Part shown: positions 7,051 to 14,967 of the stretch, piece by piece
How the letters are laid out: each line of letters begins with the position of its first letter
Numbering within the stretch: the first letter of the stretch is position 1
NCBI GenBank assembly: GCA_900764225.1
Contig: CAAFNG010000045.1
Coordinates: 1-24,163 of the forward strand
Direction of reading: 5' to 3'
Length of the DNA: 24,163 bases
From: Lachnospiraceae bacterium
GTDB taxonomy: Bacteria; Bacillota; Clostridia; Lachnospirales; Lachnospiraceae
Translations under genes and position numbers: made by a program
Notes under the pieces: generated by a model
Told to the model about the DNA's origin: nothing
Database searches by the model: none
The model's input: only the letters and a program-made list of their open reading frames with translations

Positions 7051-7871
7051 TGGCAAAAAAAAGAATTCAGAATATATTAAAACATGTTGTATGTATCCTG
7101 CTTTGTTTATGTGTCGTGCTTCCATTTTATATGGTATTGATCAACTCTTTTAAGACAAAAGCAGAGGCAGCCAGAATGAGTCTGGCACTCCCTACAGAGT
7201 GGGTATTTTCCAACTACTCTGAGGTTATTGAAAAAGGAAGTCTGATCCAGGGATTTCTGAACAGCTTTTCTTATGCGCTGATCGCTACAACACTTGGCGT
7301 TGTACTTTGTGCAATGGCTGCATTTGTTATGTGCCGTAAGAGAACAAAGTTAAATGTATTTCTGTACTATTTTGTGCTCTGCGGACTGTTTTTCCCGGTC
7401 AACTATGTAACTCTGGTACGTGTACTCAGTACACTTCACCTGAATGATACAAGAGCCGGTATTATTATGGTGTTCACCAGCGCGATGATTCCATTTTGTA
7501 TATTTACGATTCGAAATTTCGTGATTTCAGTTCCTGTTGAGCTGGATGAGGCTGCCGTTATTGATGGAGCAGGTCCGTTAAGTCTGTTTTTCAAGGTTAT
7601 CATGCCTCTTTTGAAGCCAACTATGGTGACATGTTTTATTCTTCAGTTTATGGGAGTATGGAGTGATTTCCTTACACCTCTGTATCTGTCAAGTAAGAGT
7701 AAACTGTTCCCGATGACAATGGCTGTATATCAGTTTTTCGGAAAGAACAAGAGTTACTGGAACTACATTTTTGCTGATATCGTACTTACCTGTATCCCTG
7801 TTATCATTGTTTACATGATCGGCCAGAAATACATTGTAGGTGGTATGACATCCGGTGCGGTAAAAGAATAA
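7050..7871 (+). CDS. ABC sugar transporter permease, MsmG/UgpE-type
   Basis: A 273-residue partner permease of the same importer. The N-terminal helix starts near residue 11, followed by NSFKTKAEA, typical of MalG/MsmG proteins; the EAA loop is at residues 167-174 (EAAVIDGA) and is followed by MPLLKP. It ends with the common C-terminal QKYIVGGMTSGAVKE. The start overlaps the previous stop codon as TAATG, with AGGAGG 10 bases upstream, showing tight coupling with the first permease so that the heterodimer is made in equal amounts. It is the last gene of the sugar locus; a bidirectional terminator follows. Confidence 0.93.
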   Translation: MAKKRIQNILKHVVCILLCLCVVLPFYMVLINSFKTKAEAARMSLALPTEWVFSNYSEVIEKGSLIQGFLNSFSYALIATTLGVVLCAMAAFVMCRKRTKLNVFLYYFVLCGLFFPVNYVTLVRVLSTLHLNDTRAGIIMVFTSAMIPFCIFTIRNFVISVPVELDEAAVIDGAGPLSLFFKVIMPLLKPTMVTCFILQFMGVWSDFLTPLYLSSKSKLFPMTMAVYQFFGKNKSYWNYIFADIVLTCIPVIIVYMIGQKYIVGGMTSGAVKE

Positions 7872-7892
7872 AAAGAAAAATATTTCAATAAT

Positions 7893-7941
7893 AAAAAGTG
7901 CTGTGAGAGGAATAGGAACATTCTTCCCACAGCACTTTTTT
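7893..7941. terminator. Bidirectional intrinsic terminator between convergent units
   Basis: AAAAAGTGCTGTG (7893-7905) pairs with CACAGCACTTTTT (7928-7940). The A-run on one side and T-run on the other allow termination in both directions. It closes the sugar-transport unit from the left and the ECF-S/aminotransferase unit from the right. Confidence 0.88.
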
Positions 7942-7972
7942 ATGACTGCTGTAAAAAATATATCTGAAAAAA

Positions 7973-9103
7973 TTATTTCATGTTTTCACAGAAGATCTCT
8001 TCCATGGAAGCTTTAAGGGGAACGCCAAGCTTACGAAGGGTTCCGTCCAGGGCGGCAAAAACTTCACGTACATTATAGAAAGTAGCGTTGTTTCCCATGT
8101 GTCCGATGCGGATCACCTTGCCTGCGAGGACATCGAAAGAGCCTGCAAGCATGATGTTGTAGTCTTTTTTTACGCCTTCAAGGATCGCTGCTGCTGTGGT
8201 ACCTTCCGGAACTTCAAAAACAGTTACTGTGCTGGAATAGCCGCTGTGAAGGTAGAGTTTCAGTCCTGCGCCTGTGATGGCTGCCCTGGCTGCCTGTGCG
8301 ATCTTTTTGTGGCGTGTAAGAATATCCGGGTCTGCTGCAATGTTATCAATGGCAGCGCGGAGACCGTAGATATCGCTGATCGGCATGGTGTAGGGGAACC
8401 ATTTTTCCTCGTAATAGTGTGCAAAGGTAGTGAGATTTGCATAGAAGGAAGCAATCGGTGTCTTGCGCTCAGCCATGGCTTTTTTTGCATCGTCACTTAC
8501 TACGACGAAGGTAAGTCCAGGAGGCGCTGAGATCACTTTCTGGGAGCCACCGCACATAATATCAATCTGCCAGTCACTGATGTTCATAGGCTCACCAAAG
8601 GAAGCGGAAACAGAGTCCACGACTGTGAGGATTCCGTATTTTTTCAGGAGAGGGCAGATGGCGGATACATCATTAAGCATGCCGCTTGGTGTGTCTCCGT
8701 GAACAACGGTTGCATATTTGTAATCGTGATGGTCTGCGAGGAATTCCTCGAGTTCTTTTACATTGAGGGTTTCCTGATAATCTCTGGTATACAGCTCCGG
8801 TTGTCCGCCGTACATGGTGACAAAGTCAGCGAAGCCTTTACCATAGATTCCGTTGTCAAGAACAAGTATCTTATCTCCAGGCTCAGTCATGGATGCGATA
8901 GCAGCCTCCAGACCAAGAATACCCTCACCACTTAAGATGAGGGTTTCGTTGGAGGTATGGAGAAGGGAACTGATCTTTTCGCAGGTTTCCTTATAGAATT
9001 CTACAAAGCTTTCGTCCAGATCAGGGTTGGTGCATTCCAGGCTCCGCGCCAGACGGACATTTTCAGCGACCTGTGTAGGCCCTGGTGTCATGATCTTGTA
9101 CAT
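7973..9103 (-). CDS. Class-V PLP-dependent aminotransferase (PucG / alanine-glyoxylate aminotransferase family)
   Basis: A 376-residue fold-type I aminotransferase. Family marks are the opening TPGPTQV, LILSGEGILGLEAA for cofactor phosphate binding, the PLP Asp in VVDSVSASFGEP, the Schiff-base lysine K189 in GGSQKVISAPPG, and the late IRIGHMGNN. Relatives include serine-pyruvate, alanine-glyoxylate and ureidoglycine-glyoxylate (PucG) aminotransferases; many annotated in this way in gut Firmicutes have unproven substrates. No purine-catabolism gene is nearby, so a PucG role is not supported by context. It lies 29 bases downstream of an ECF S component on the same strand, suggesting an operon; a link between the imported compound and this enzyme or its cofactor is possible. 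Start supported by an AAGGA ribosome site. Confidence 0.88.
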   Translation of the reverse strand: MYKIMTPGPTQVAENVRLARSLECTNPDLDESFVEFYKETCEKISSLLHTSNETLILSGEGILGLEAAIASMTEPGDKILVLDNGIYGKGFADFVTMYGGQPELYTRDYQETLNVKELEEFLADHHDYKYATVVHGDTPSGMLNDVSAICPLLKKYGILTVVDSVSASFGEPMNISDWQIDIMCGGSQKVISAPPGLTFVVVSDDAKKAMAERKTPIASFYANLTTFAHYYEEKWFPYTMPISDIYGLRAAIDNIAADPDILTRHKKIAQAARAAITGAGLKLYLHSGYSSTVTVFEVPEGTTAAAILEGVKKDYNIMLAGSFDVLAGKVIRIGHMGNNATFYNVREVFAALDGTLRKLGVPLKASMEEIFCENMK

Positions 9104-9132
9104 AATCCTTACCTCTTATTATATTATTTTTG

Positions 9133-9690
9133 TTATTTCTTTAATCCTGTTTTTCTTGCTGCAAGATTTAACGGTGTGATCACAACAAGAACGATCACAG
9201 CTGCAACACCGATCTGTACCAGGTTTCCCGGAATGGAAGATACCGGTGCGAGAGGGTTTCCGTAGATGATGACCTCTGCGATGTAGTAGCCTACGACTTT
9301 GATCACACAGGCAGCAGCAATGGCGATCACATACCATTTCATATTCTGGTGCTTGTGATCTTCTGTAAGCTTACCAACTGTGAAGCCCATGATTCCTACA
9401 ATGACCAGGGTAAAAGGTGCCCATAAAGTCCAGCCGGAGAGAAGATCGAAAAGTCCCATTCCCACACCGCCTGCGATGGCACCGGTTTTCTTTCCGAATA
9501 AAATGGCACCGATGAATAACGGAACATTTCCGAGATGGATCAGACCGCCGTTGGCTGCGATCGGAAGCTTGACATTGATAAATGCTGTGAAGATGTAGGT
9601 CAGTGCCACAAACACTGCGGTGATAGTGAGAAACTGTACGGAGGAAAGATCCGAGGCCTCTCTTGAGTCTGTCTGTACTGCTTTTTCCAT
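9133..9690 (-). CDS. ECF transporter substrate-binding (S) component, vitamin-type
   Basis: A 185-residue integral membrane protein with about five or six helices, starting with FLTITAVFVALTYIF, which carries the small-residue face typical of helix 1 in ECF S components that packs on EcfT. GGLIHLGNVPLFIGAILFG and GGVGMGLFDLLSGW resemble the COG4720-like group, whose members include predicted hydroxymethylpyrimidine and pyridoxine importers; the true substrate cannot be read from sequence. The EcfA/EcfT energising module is not in this window and is presumably shared. Start 9690 (MEKAVQTDS) is chosen because AAAGGAAG lies 7 bases upstream; the open frame extends further upstream without a ribosome site. 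It is the first gene of a pair with the PLP aminotransferase and has a leader with a terminator-like hairpin. Confidence 0.82.
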   Translation of the reverse strand: MEKAVQTDSREASDLSSVQFLTITAVFVALTYIFTAFINVKLPIAANGGLIHLGNVPLFIGAILFGKKTGAIAGGVGMGLFDLLSGWTLWAPFTLVIVGIMGFTVGKLTEDHKHQNMKWYVIAIAAACVIKVVGYYIAEVIIYGNPLAPVSSIPGNLVQIGVAAVIVLVVITPLNLAARKTGLKK

Positions 9691-9801
9691 AGGTATACTT
9701 CCTTTCCCGAAAACATCTCTGTTGGATGTCCTCTTTTCATATGTTTTTGGTTGGGTATACTTTACAACAGAGGTGTGCATGAATAAAGACACAATTTTAT
9801 T

Positions 9802-9830
9802 AAAAAAAAGGGGGACAGATTTGCCTGCCC
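9802..9830 (-). terminator. Terminator-like hairpin in the leader of the ECF S gene
   Basis: On the minus strand, GGGCAG (9830-9825) can pair with CTGTCC (9818-9813) around the loop GCAAAT, with one G-U pair, then CCC and eight Ts (9809-9802). The stem is short and three Cs separate it from the T-run, so strength is uncertain. It lies 111 bases upstream of the ECF start codon, where an attenuator or riboswitch expression platform could sit, but it might equally end an unrelated short transcript. Confidence 0.45.
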
Positions 9831-9904
9831 GGATACAGTCAATATTGATGTAAAATGTGGAATACAAAACCGAAGGCTGGAAAAGATAATATAGGAGAAA
9901 GCAA

Positions 9905-9933
9905 TTGACAAAGGTTTCATAAAATCGTAAAAT
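9905..9933 (+). promoter_or_regulatory. Sigma-A promoter of the lipoprotein gene
   Basis: Perfect -35 TTGACA (9905-9910), 17-base spacer and -10 TAAAAT (9928-9933, 5 of 6). The predicted transcript begins near 9940, right at the base of the hairpin 9941-9977. Confidence 0.85.
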
Positions 9934-9940
9934 GTATCAA

Positions 9941-9977
9941 AGAGTGTGTTTGGGAGAAAATACTCCGGACACACTTT
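9941..9977 (+). repeat. Leader hairpin at the 5' end of the lipoprotein mRNA
   Basis: AGTGTGT (9943-9949) pairs with ACACACT (9969-9975), extended outward by a G-T and an A-T pair and inward, via two G-T pairs, by GGAG (9953-9956) with CTCC (9963-9966), around an AAAATA loop. It begins at the predicted transcript start. There is no T-run after it, so a 5' stabiliser or translational control element is more likely than a terminator. Confidence 0.5.
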
Positions 9978-10007
9978 ATGACTGATGATGATTATGAGGA
10001 GGATACT

Positions 10008-11144
10008 ATGAAGAATAAAAAAATTATCGCACTTTTAGCTATGACTGTTGCTCTCTCTGGTGTCATGACAGCATGTGGCTTCGGAGGAAACAGTGATGAC
10101 AGCGTGGTTGTGGAGTCTACTCCTACTCCTACACCGGCGAAGAAAGCGAAGACTACACCGACAGTTGCTGCCGATGCACAGAATACAACCTATACATCCA
10201 AGGATAAATCTGTAGCAATCAAGCTTCCGGATGCAACCTGGGCCAATAAATCCGATGAGACTGATATGTTAAGCTTCGAGTCTCCGGAGCAGGGCAGAAT
10301 TCTGATCCTTCACGGTTCCGGAGCAGATCTGGAATCTGCAGTGATCCCGAATTCTCAGGATATGGCAGTTTCCATGACACAGGCAGAGAATATGGTAAAT
10401 GGAACTGATTTTGAGATCCAGGACTATAAGGCAGATCAGAAAGATGGCGTCAATATCTATTCCTATACAGTTAAATATAAAGATACGACCAAGAGTGATG
10501 GTTATGTTTACGCGATCAACAAATATTTCGTAAATGACAGTGAGTATTACAGTATTGTTGCTTCTGTAAAGAAAGAGGATGCACTGAAGAATGTTCAGGA
10601 GTCTGTTGACAGTTTTGCAATCCTTGGAGATTCCACACTGAAGAGCGCGGCAACAGGTTCTGCTGCTCAAACAGCTGGCAAGACAGATTCCGCATCCGGC
10701 GACAGCACAGCTGCTTCTGATGGCAGTGCAGCAGGAACAGATGCAACGGCATCTGACGGTTCTTCCGCAGGAACATCTGCAGACGGAACAACATCTGATG
10801 GAAGCACAGGCTCCGACAACAGTGCAACAGGAACGGACGGAACATCATCTGACAGTTCTTCTGATGGTTCCACGTCTACAGACAGCAGCTCTTCCGGCGT
10901 GATCGTGAACGGTGGATTTACCGATGAGCAGCTGAGCAATACCGATGAGACAAGAACTATTTACAGAAATTCCGATGGTAAACCGCGTGTTGTCGTTCCG
11001 GATGGAAACGGTAAATGGATGGATAACGAGGGTAACAGATTTACCTTCTCTACAGAGCATGACTGCGATGTATACGAAGAAGATGGAACAAGTTTCTACT
11101 GGCACGGCGAAGGTGCAGATGTATACTACATGCCTGTACAGTAA
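10008..11144 (+). CDS. Lipoprotein with Ser/Thr/Gly/Asp-rich linker, function unknown
   Basis: A 378-residue exported lipoprotein: Lys-rich start, hydrophobic core and lipobox VMTAC with lipidated Cys23. A Thr/Pro stretch (about residues 36-52) is followed by a folded domain (about 65-210) of alternating strands resembling PsbP/Mog1-like domains only in size and pattern. Then come about 85 residues made almost wholly of Ser, Thr, Gly, Asp and Ala (214-300), and a small C-terminal domain (305-378) rich in Asp, Asn and aromatic residues (DGNGKWMDNEGN, YWHGEG). The start at 10008 is set by GAGGAGG 5 bases before it; an in-frame ATG at 9978 falls within the leader hairpin. It is a single-gene unit with a strong promoter and terminator. 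I do not recognise a function; a cell-surface binding role is a guess. Confidence 0.85.
   Translation: MKNKKIIALLAMTVALSGVMTACGFGGNSDDSVVVESTPTPTPAKKAKTTPTVAADAQNTTYTSKDKSVAIKLPDATWANKSDETDMLSFESPEQGRILILHGSGADLESAVIPNSQDMAVSMTQAENMVNGTDFEIQDYKADQKDGVNIYSYTVKYKDTTKSDGYVYAINKYFVNDSEYYSIVASVKKEDALKNVQESVDSFAILGDSTLKSAATGSAAQTAGKTDSASGDSTAASDGSAAGTDATASDGSSAGTSADGTTSDGSTGSDNSATGTDGTSSDSSSDGSTSTDSSSSGVIVNGGFTDEQLSNTDETRTIYRNSDGKPRVVVPDGNGKWMDNEGNRFTFSTEHDCDVYEEDGTSFYWHGEGADVYYMPVQ
10648..10903 (+). repeat. Low-complexity coding repeat (Ser/Gly/Asp/Thr linker)
   Basis: Within the lipoprotein gene the words GGAAC, TCTGA(T/C)G and ACAG(A/C) recur irregularly, coding for repeated SDGS, GTD and SADG units. 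Such stretches expand and contract by slippage or recombination, so length variation between strains is expected. The linker probably spans the cell wall or separates the two domains. Confidence 0.7.
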
Positions 11145-11175
11145 GAACTGAAGCGCGAATAAGCAGACAGGAGAG

Positions 11176-11209
11176 ATCCGGGATCACGGTTGTGGTTCCG
11201 GATTTTTTT
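11176..11209 (+). terminator. Intrinsic terminator after the lipoprotein gene
   Basis: A 12-base stem (11176-11187 with 11192-11203, including G-T pairs) with a GGTT loop and a seven-T run to 11209. It lies 31 bases after the stop codon and separates this unit from the methyltransferase operon. Confidence 0.9.
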
Positions 11210-11241
11210 GCATGGCAGGCATATACTTATGGAAAAAGACA

Positions 11242-11250
11242 TGTTATAAT
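11242..11250 (+). promoter_or_regulatory. Extended -10 promoter of the methyltransferase-hslO-nadE operon
   Basis: TGtTATAAT is a perfect extended -10 (hexamer 11245-11250); no good -35 exists 17 bases upstream, which extended -10 promoters tolerate. The leader to the first start codon is about 60 bases. Confidence 0.75.
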
Positions 11251-11317
11251 GTGAACGCTGCGGGCAGTAAATGACGTAGTATTCATAAAAAGAGCAATAT
11301 GAATTTTGGAGGTTTTT

Positions 11318-12091
11318 ATGGAGGCATACAGTGATTTTGCCAGAGTTTATGATATTTTCATGGACAATGTTGAATATGAAAAATGGGCGGATTATCTTAT
11401 CAGCAGTCTCCGGGAATACGGGATCGAGGATGGTATCGTACTGGAACTGGGATGTGGAACCGGAGTGATGACAGAGCTTCTGGCAGAATCCGGTTATGAT
11501 ATGATCGGTGTGGATAATTCCGAAGAAATGCTTGGCGAAGCCATGGAAAAAAGAGCAGAGTCCGGTCATGAGATCCTTTATCTGGAGCAGGATATGCGTG
11601 AGTTTGAGCTTTACGGGACTGTACGGGCGATCGTCAGTGCCTGTGACTGTATGAACTATATCACAGAAGAAGAGGATCTTCTTACAGTATTCCGGCTAGT
11701 GAATAATTATCTGGATCCGGATGGAATTTTTATTTTTGATATGAACACACCGTATAAATACCGGGAAATGCTTGGAAGTACGACGATAGCAGAGAACCGG
11801 GAGGAAGGCAGCTTTATCTGGGAAAACGATTTCGATGAGGAGACAGGAATTAATGTTTATGATCTGACTTTGTTCATCCCCAGAGAGGACGGTCTTTATG
11901 AGAAGGACGAGGAGCTCCATTATCAGAAAGCCTATGAGCCGGAAAAGATCCGGGAGCTTCTGGAAAAAGCAGGTCTGATCCCACTGGCTGTTTACGACGC
12001 GTACACAAAGGACGCACCGAAGCCGGACAGTGGAAGACTTACTTTTGTAGCCAGGGAGCATGGTAAGGGACTTTTGACAGAAGAGAATTAA
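11318..12091 (+). CDS. Class I SAM-dependent methyltransferase
   Basis: A 257-residue soluble protein with a Rossmann-like methyltransferase core: motif I LELGCGTG (residues 42-49), the acidic end of strand 2 in GVDNSEEML, and the later DMREF and CDCMNYI stretches. The opening SDFARVYDIFMDNVEYEKWADYL is typical of small uncharacterised methyltransferases found next to hslO in Clostridia; the acceptor is unknown. The start is the ATG at 11318, since GGAGG (11308-11312) lies 5 bases before it; an upstream TTG at 11306 overlaps that ribosome site. It is followed by hslO after 14 bases, whose AGGAGG begins at the last base of this gene's stop codon, so they are one operon. Confidence 0.88.
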   Translation: MEAYSDFARVYDIFMDNVEYEKWADYLISSLREYGIEDGIVLELGCGTGVMTELLAESGYDMIGVDNSEEMLGEAMEKRAESGHEILYLEQDMREFELYGTVRAIVSACDCMNYITEEEDLLTVFRLVNNYLDPDGIFIFDMNTPYKYREMLGSTTIAENREEGSFIWENDFDEETGINVYDLTLFIPREDGLYEKDEELHYQKAYEPEKIRELLEKAGLIPLAVYDAYTKDAPKPDSGRLTFVAREHGKGLLTEEN

Positions 12092-12105
12092 GGAGGAAAT
12101 TTTTT

Positions 12106-12987
12106 ATGAATGATTATATTGTAAGAGCAACAGCGGCAAACAGTCAGATCCGTGCCTTTGCTGCGGTAACAACAGATATGGTTGAGACAGCCAGACAGGC
12201 TCACAATACAAGTCCTGTTGCAACGGCAGCACTTGGACGACTTCTCACAGGAGGAGCCATGATGGGAGCTATGATGAAGGGGGAAAAAGACCTCCTCACA
12301 CTTCGGATTCATGCAGGCGGCCCGCTTCAGGGAATCACGGTTACTGCGGACTCTCACGGAAATGTAAAAGGCTATGTTGGAAATCCGGATGTATGTATTC
12401 CGGCCAACAGTAAAGGAAAGCTTGATGTTGCAGGCGCAGTAGGTGTAGGTTTCATGGATGTGATCAAGGATATGGGACTGAAAGAGCCGTATGTTGGACA
12501 GGTTGCATTGCAGACAAGTGAGATCGCGGAAGATCTGACCTACTATTTTGCCACAAGTGAGCAGGTTCCGTCAGCAGTAGGACTTGGAGTGCTGATGAAT
12601 AAGGATAATACCGTGCGTCAGGCAGGTGGATTTATCGTACAGCTGATGCCTTTTGCAGAAGAAGAGGTGATCGAGAAGCTTGAGGAGAATGTATCTAAGA
12701 TCGATTCTGTTACCAATCTTCTGGAGCAGGGTCACACACCGGAGAGCCTTCTTGAAAAAGTCCTGGAGGGCTTTGACATGGAAATCAACGATACCATGCC
12801 GACTCAGTTCCACTGTAACTGCTGCAGGGAGCGTGTGGAAAAAGCTCTGATCAGTATAGGAAGAAAAGAACTTAATGAGATGATCCAGGAAGGCAAGGAT
12901 ATTGAGATGAACTGCCATTTCTGTAACAAAAACTATAACTTCACAGTGGAAGATCTGAAGAAAATCATAAGGGAATGCAAGCGATAA
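12106..12987 (+). CDS. hslO: Hsp33 redox-regulated holdase chaperone
   Basis: A 293-residue full-length Hsp33, a cytoplasmic holdase that is switched on by oxidation and keeps unfolding proteins soluble under oxidative and heat stress. The N-terminal domain starts DYIVRATAANSQIRAFAAVTTD and contains GGPLQGITVTAD and GYVGNP. The C-terminal redox switch binds zinc through C237-x-C239 (followed by an extra C240) and C270-x2-C273. All four zinc cysteines are present, so it should be redox-active. The strong AGGAGG overlaps the stop codon of the methyltransferase gene, and nadE follows 19 bases later. Confidence 0.97.
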   Translation: MNDYIVRATAANSQIRAFAAVTTDMVETARQAHNTSPVATAALGRLLTGGAMMGAMMKGEKDLLTLRIHAGGPLQGITVTADSHGNVKGYVGNPDVCIPANSKGKLDVAGAVGVGFMDVIKDMGLKEPYVGQVALQTSEIAEDLTYYFATSEQVPSAVGLGVLMNKDNTVRQAGGFIVQLMPFAEEEVIEKLEENVSKIDSVTNLLEQGHTPESLLEKVLEGFDMEINDTMPTQFHCNCCRERVEKALISIGRKELNEMIQEGKDIEMNCHFCNKNYNFTVEDLKKIIRECKR

Positions 12988-13006
12988 GCAGCAGGAGGAA
13001 GAAAAA

Positions 13007-14953
13007 ATGAAGCATGGTTTTATCAAAGTGGCAGCAGCGACGCCAAGGGTAACTGTTGCAGACTGTAAGGCGAACGGAGAGGAAATCCTTAAGGCTGTCC
13101 GTGAAATGGAAAAAGAACATGTGAAGCTGATGGTATTTCCGGAGTTTACGATCACAGGCTATACCTGTCATGATCTTTTTCTCCAGAGATGTCTTCTGGA
13201 CAGTGCGTGGGATGAGCTTCTGCATATCGCAGAGGAGACAGAAGAGACGGATGCGTTGATCTTTATAGGCCTGCCGATTCGTCACAGAGGTAAGCTTTAT
13301 AATGTGGCAGCAGCTCTGAACCATGGAAAAATCGTGGGCTTTGTGCCGAAGACACATATTCCGAATTACAATGAATTTTATGAGCAGAGACAGTTCACAG
13401 CTGCTGAGGAAGATGATACAGAATTTGTAGAGTTTATTAAGAATACGGGCAGTGATGAGGAATTTCAGGATGAGATTCCATTTGGAACGGATCTGATCTT
13501 TGAGTGTGAGGAGTGCCCGGAGTTTACAGTTGCAGCTGAGCTTTGTGAGGATCTCTGGGTCCCGGCACCGCCGAGTATCCGCCATGCAATAAACGGAGCG
13601 CATATTATTGTGAATCTTTCTGCAAGTGACGAGATGGTCGGAAAGGATTCCTACAGAAGAACGCTTGTGAGCGGACAGTCTGCGAGACTGATCTGTGGCT
13701 ATATCTATGCAAGCGCAGGAGAAGGAGAGTCCACCCAGGATCTTGTTTTCGGTGGACAGAACATGATCGCAGAGAACGGAAGCATGCTTGCTGAGAGCAA
13801 ACGCTTTGAGAACGGGATCATTTACAGTGAGATCGATGTGCAGAGACTGGCAGATGAGAGAAGAAGAATGTCTACTTACCCGGCAGTTTCCACATGCAGC
13901 CACACAAGAGTGAATTTTTCCGTGAAGGAAGAAGAAACAACTCTTACCAGAAAATATCCGCAGTATCCGTTTGTTCCGTCTGTGAAGGAAGAGCGCGATG
14001 AACGCTGCGAGGAGATTCTGAACATTCAGGCTATGGGACTTAAGAAACGTATGGAGCATATCCACAGTAAGAGTGCGGTTGTAGGACTTTCCGGCGGACT
14101 GGATTCTACACTGGCACTGCTTGTTATGGCACGTGCTTTTGACCGGATGGGAATGCCCAGAGAGCAGATGCACTGTGTTACCATGCCGTGCTTTGGAACA
14201 ACAGACAGAACCTATCAGAATGCCTGCAAGCTGAGCTGCTGTCTTGGTGCAACGCTCACCGAGGTAAATATTAAGGAGGCTGTCAATATCCATTTCCGTG
14301 ATATCGGACACGATCCGGAGATTCATGATGTGACTTATGAGAACAGCCAGGCCCGTGAACGTACACAGATCCTTATGGACACAGCCAATAAAGAGGGCGG
14401 TGTTCTTGTGGGAACCGGAGATCTTTCAGAGCTGGCACTTGGCTGGGCTACCTACAATGGCGATCACATGTCCATGTACGGTGTGAATGTATCGGTTCCG
14501 AAGACGCTGGTACGTCATCTGGTGCGTTATTATGCGGACACCTGCGGAGATCCGGAGCTTCAGGCGGTTCTTCTGGACATTCTGGATACACCGGTTAGCC
14601 CGGAGCTTCTGCCACCGAAGGATGGCAAGATCGCGCAGAAAACAGAGGATCTGGTAGGACCGTATGAGCTTCATGATTTTTATCTGTATTATATGCTTCG
14701 TGCCGGATTTACACCGGACAAGATCTTCCGCCTTGCATGCCTGACCTTTGAGGGTATTTATGATAAGGAGACAATCCTGAAATGGCTGAAAACCTTCTAC
14801 CGGAGATTTTTTGCCCAGCAGTTCAAGCGCTCCTGTCTGCCGGACGGCCCGAAGGTAGGAAGTGTGGCACTTTCTCCGAGAGGTGATTTAAGAATGCCAA
14901 GTGATGCAAGCGCAAGAATCTGGCAGGATGTGCTGGATAAGATAGAAATCTGA
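13007..14953 (+). CDS. nadE: Glutamine-dependent NAD+ synthetase
   Basis: A 648-residue two-domain enzyme catalysing the last step of NAD synthesis: deamido-NAD, ATP and glutamine to NAD, with ammonia channelled between domains. The N-terminal nitrilase-type glutaminase has the catalytic triad E46 (FPEFTITGY), K115 (VPKTHIPNYNEFYEQR) and C180 (ELCEDLW). The C-terminal synthetase domain has the ATP-binding P-loop SGGLDS (362-367), GTGDLSELALGWATYNGDHM and the late KVGSVALSPRGDLRMPSD. The length matches the long bacterial form of NadE. It is the last gene of the operon with the methyltransferase and hslO; a strong terminator follows the stop codon within 20 bases. Confidence 0.97.
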   Translation: MKHGFIKVAAATPRVTVADCKANGEEILKAVREMEKEHVKLMVFPEFTITGYTCHDLFLQRCLLDSAWDELLHIAEETEETDALIFIGLPIRHRGKLYNVAAALNHGKIVGFVPKTHIPNYNEFYEQRQFTAAEEDDTEFVEFIKNTGSDEEFQDEIPFGTDLIFECEECPEFTVAAELCEDLWVPAPPSIRHAINGAHIIVNLSASDEMVGKDSYRRTLVSGQSARLICGYIYASAGEGESTQDLVFGGQNMIAENGSMLAESKRFENGIIYSEIDVQRLADERRRMSTYPAVSTCSHTRVNFSVKEEETTLTRKYPQYPFVPSVKEERDERCEEILNIQAMGLKKRMEHIHSKSAVVGLSGGLDSTLALLVMARAFDRMGMPREQMHCVTMPCFGTTDRTYQNACKLSCCLGATLTEVNIKEAVNIHFRDIGHDPEIHDVTYENSQARERTQILMDTANKEGGVLVGTGDLSELALGWATYNGDHMSMYGVNVSVPKTLVRHLVRYYADTCGDPELQAVLLDILDTPVSPELLPPKDGKIAQKTEDLVGPYELHDFYLYYMLRAGFTPDKIFRLACLTFEGIYDKETILKWLKTFYRRFFAQQFKRSCLPDGPKVGSVALSPRGDLRMPSDASARIWQDVLDKIEI

Positions 14954-14967
14954 TATGATATAATGGG

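Larger units (their letters stand above)
9691..10007. other. 317-bp divergent intergenic region
   Basis: This gap contains no convincing gene. It holds the lipoprotein-gene promoter (9905-9933), a leader hairpin (9941-9977), a minus-strand terminator-like hairpin (9802-9830) and, nearer the ECF gene, two copies of AAGTATACC on the minus strand (about 9756-9764 and 9693-9701), the second between the ribosome site and the start codon. No convincing sigma-A promoter was found for the ECF gene. Confidence 0.7.

Noticed and set aside
9831..9900. TPP, FMN or preQ1 riboswitch upstream of the ECF S gene
   Set aside because: None of the conserved cores of these aptamers was recognised on the minus strand; only a terminator-like hairpin is supported.
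10648..10903. CRISPR-like or tandem-repeat array
   Set aside because: The recurrence is irregular, in frame and codes for a low-complexity linker; there are no equal-length repeats with unique spacers.
12965..14326. Long minus-strand open frame opposite nadE (453 codons)
   Set aside because: Shadow of nadE; rich in Cys, His, Leu and Ser, with no ribosome site or recognisable domain.
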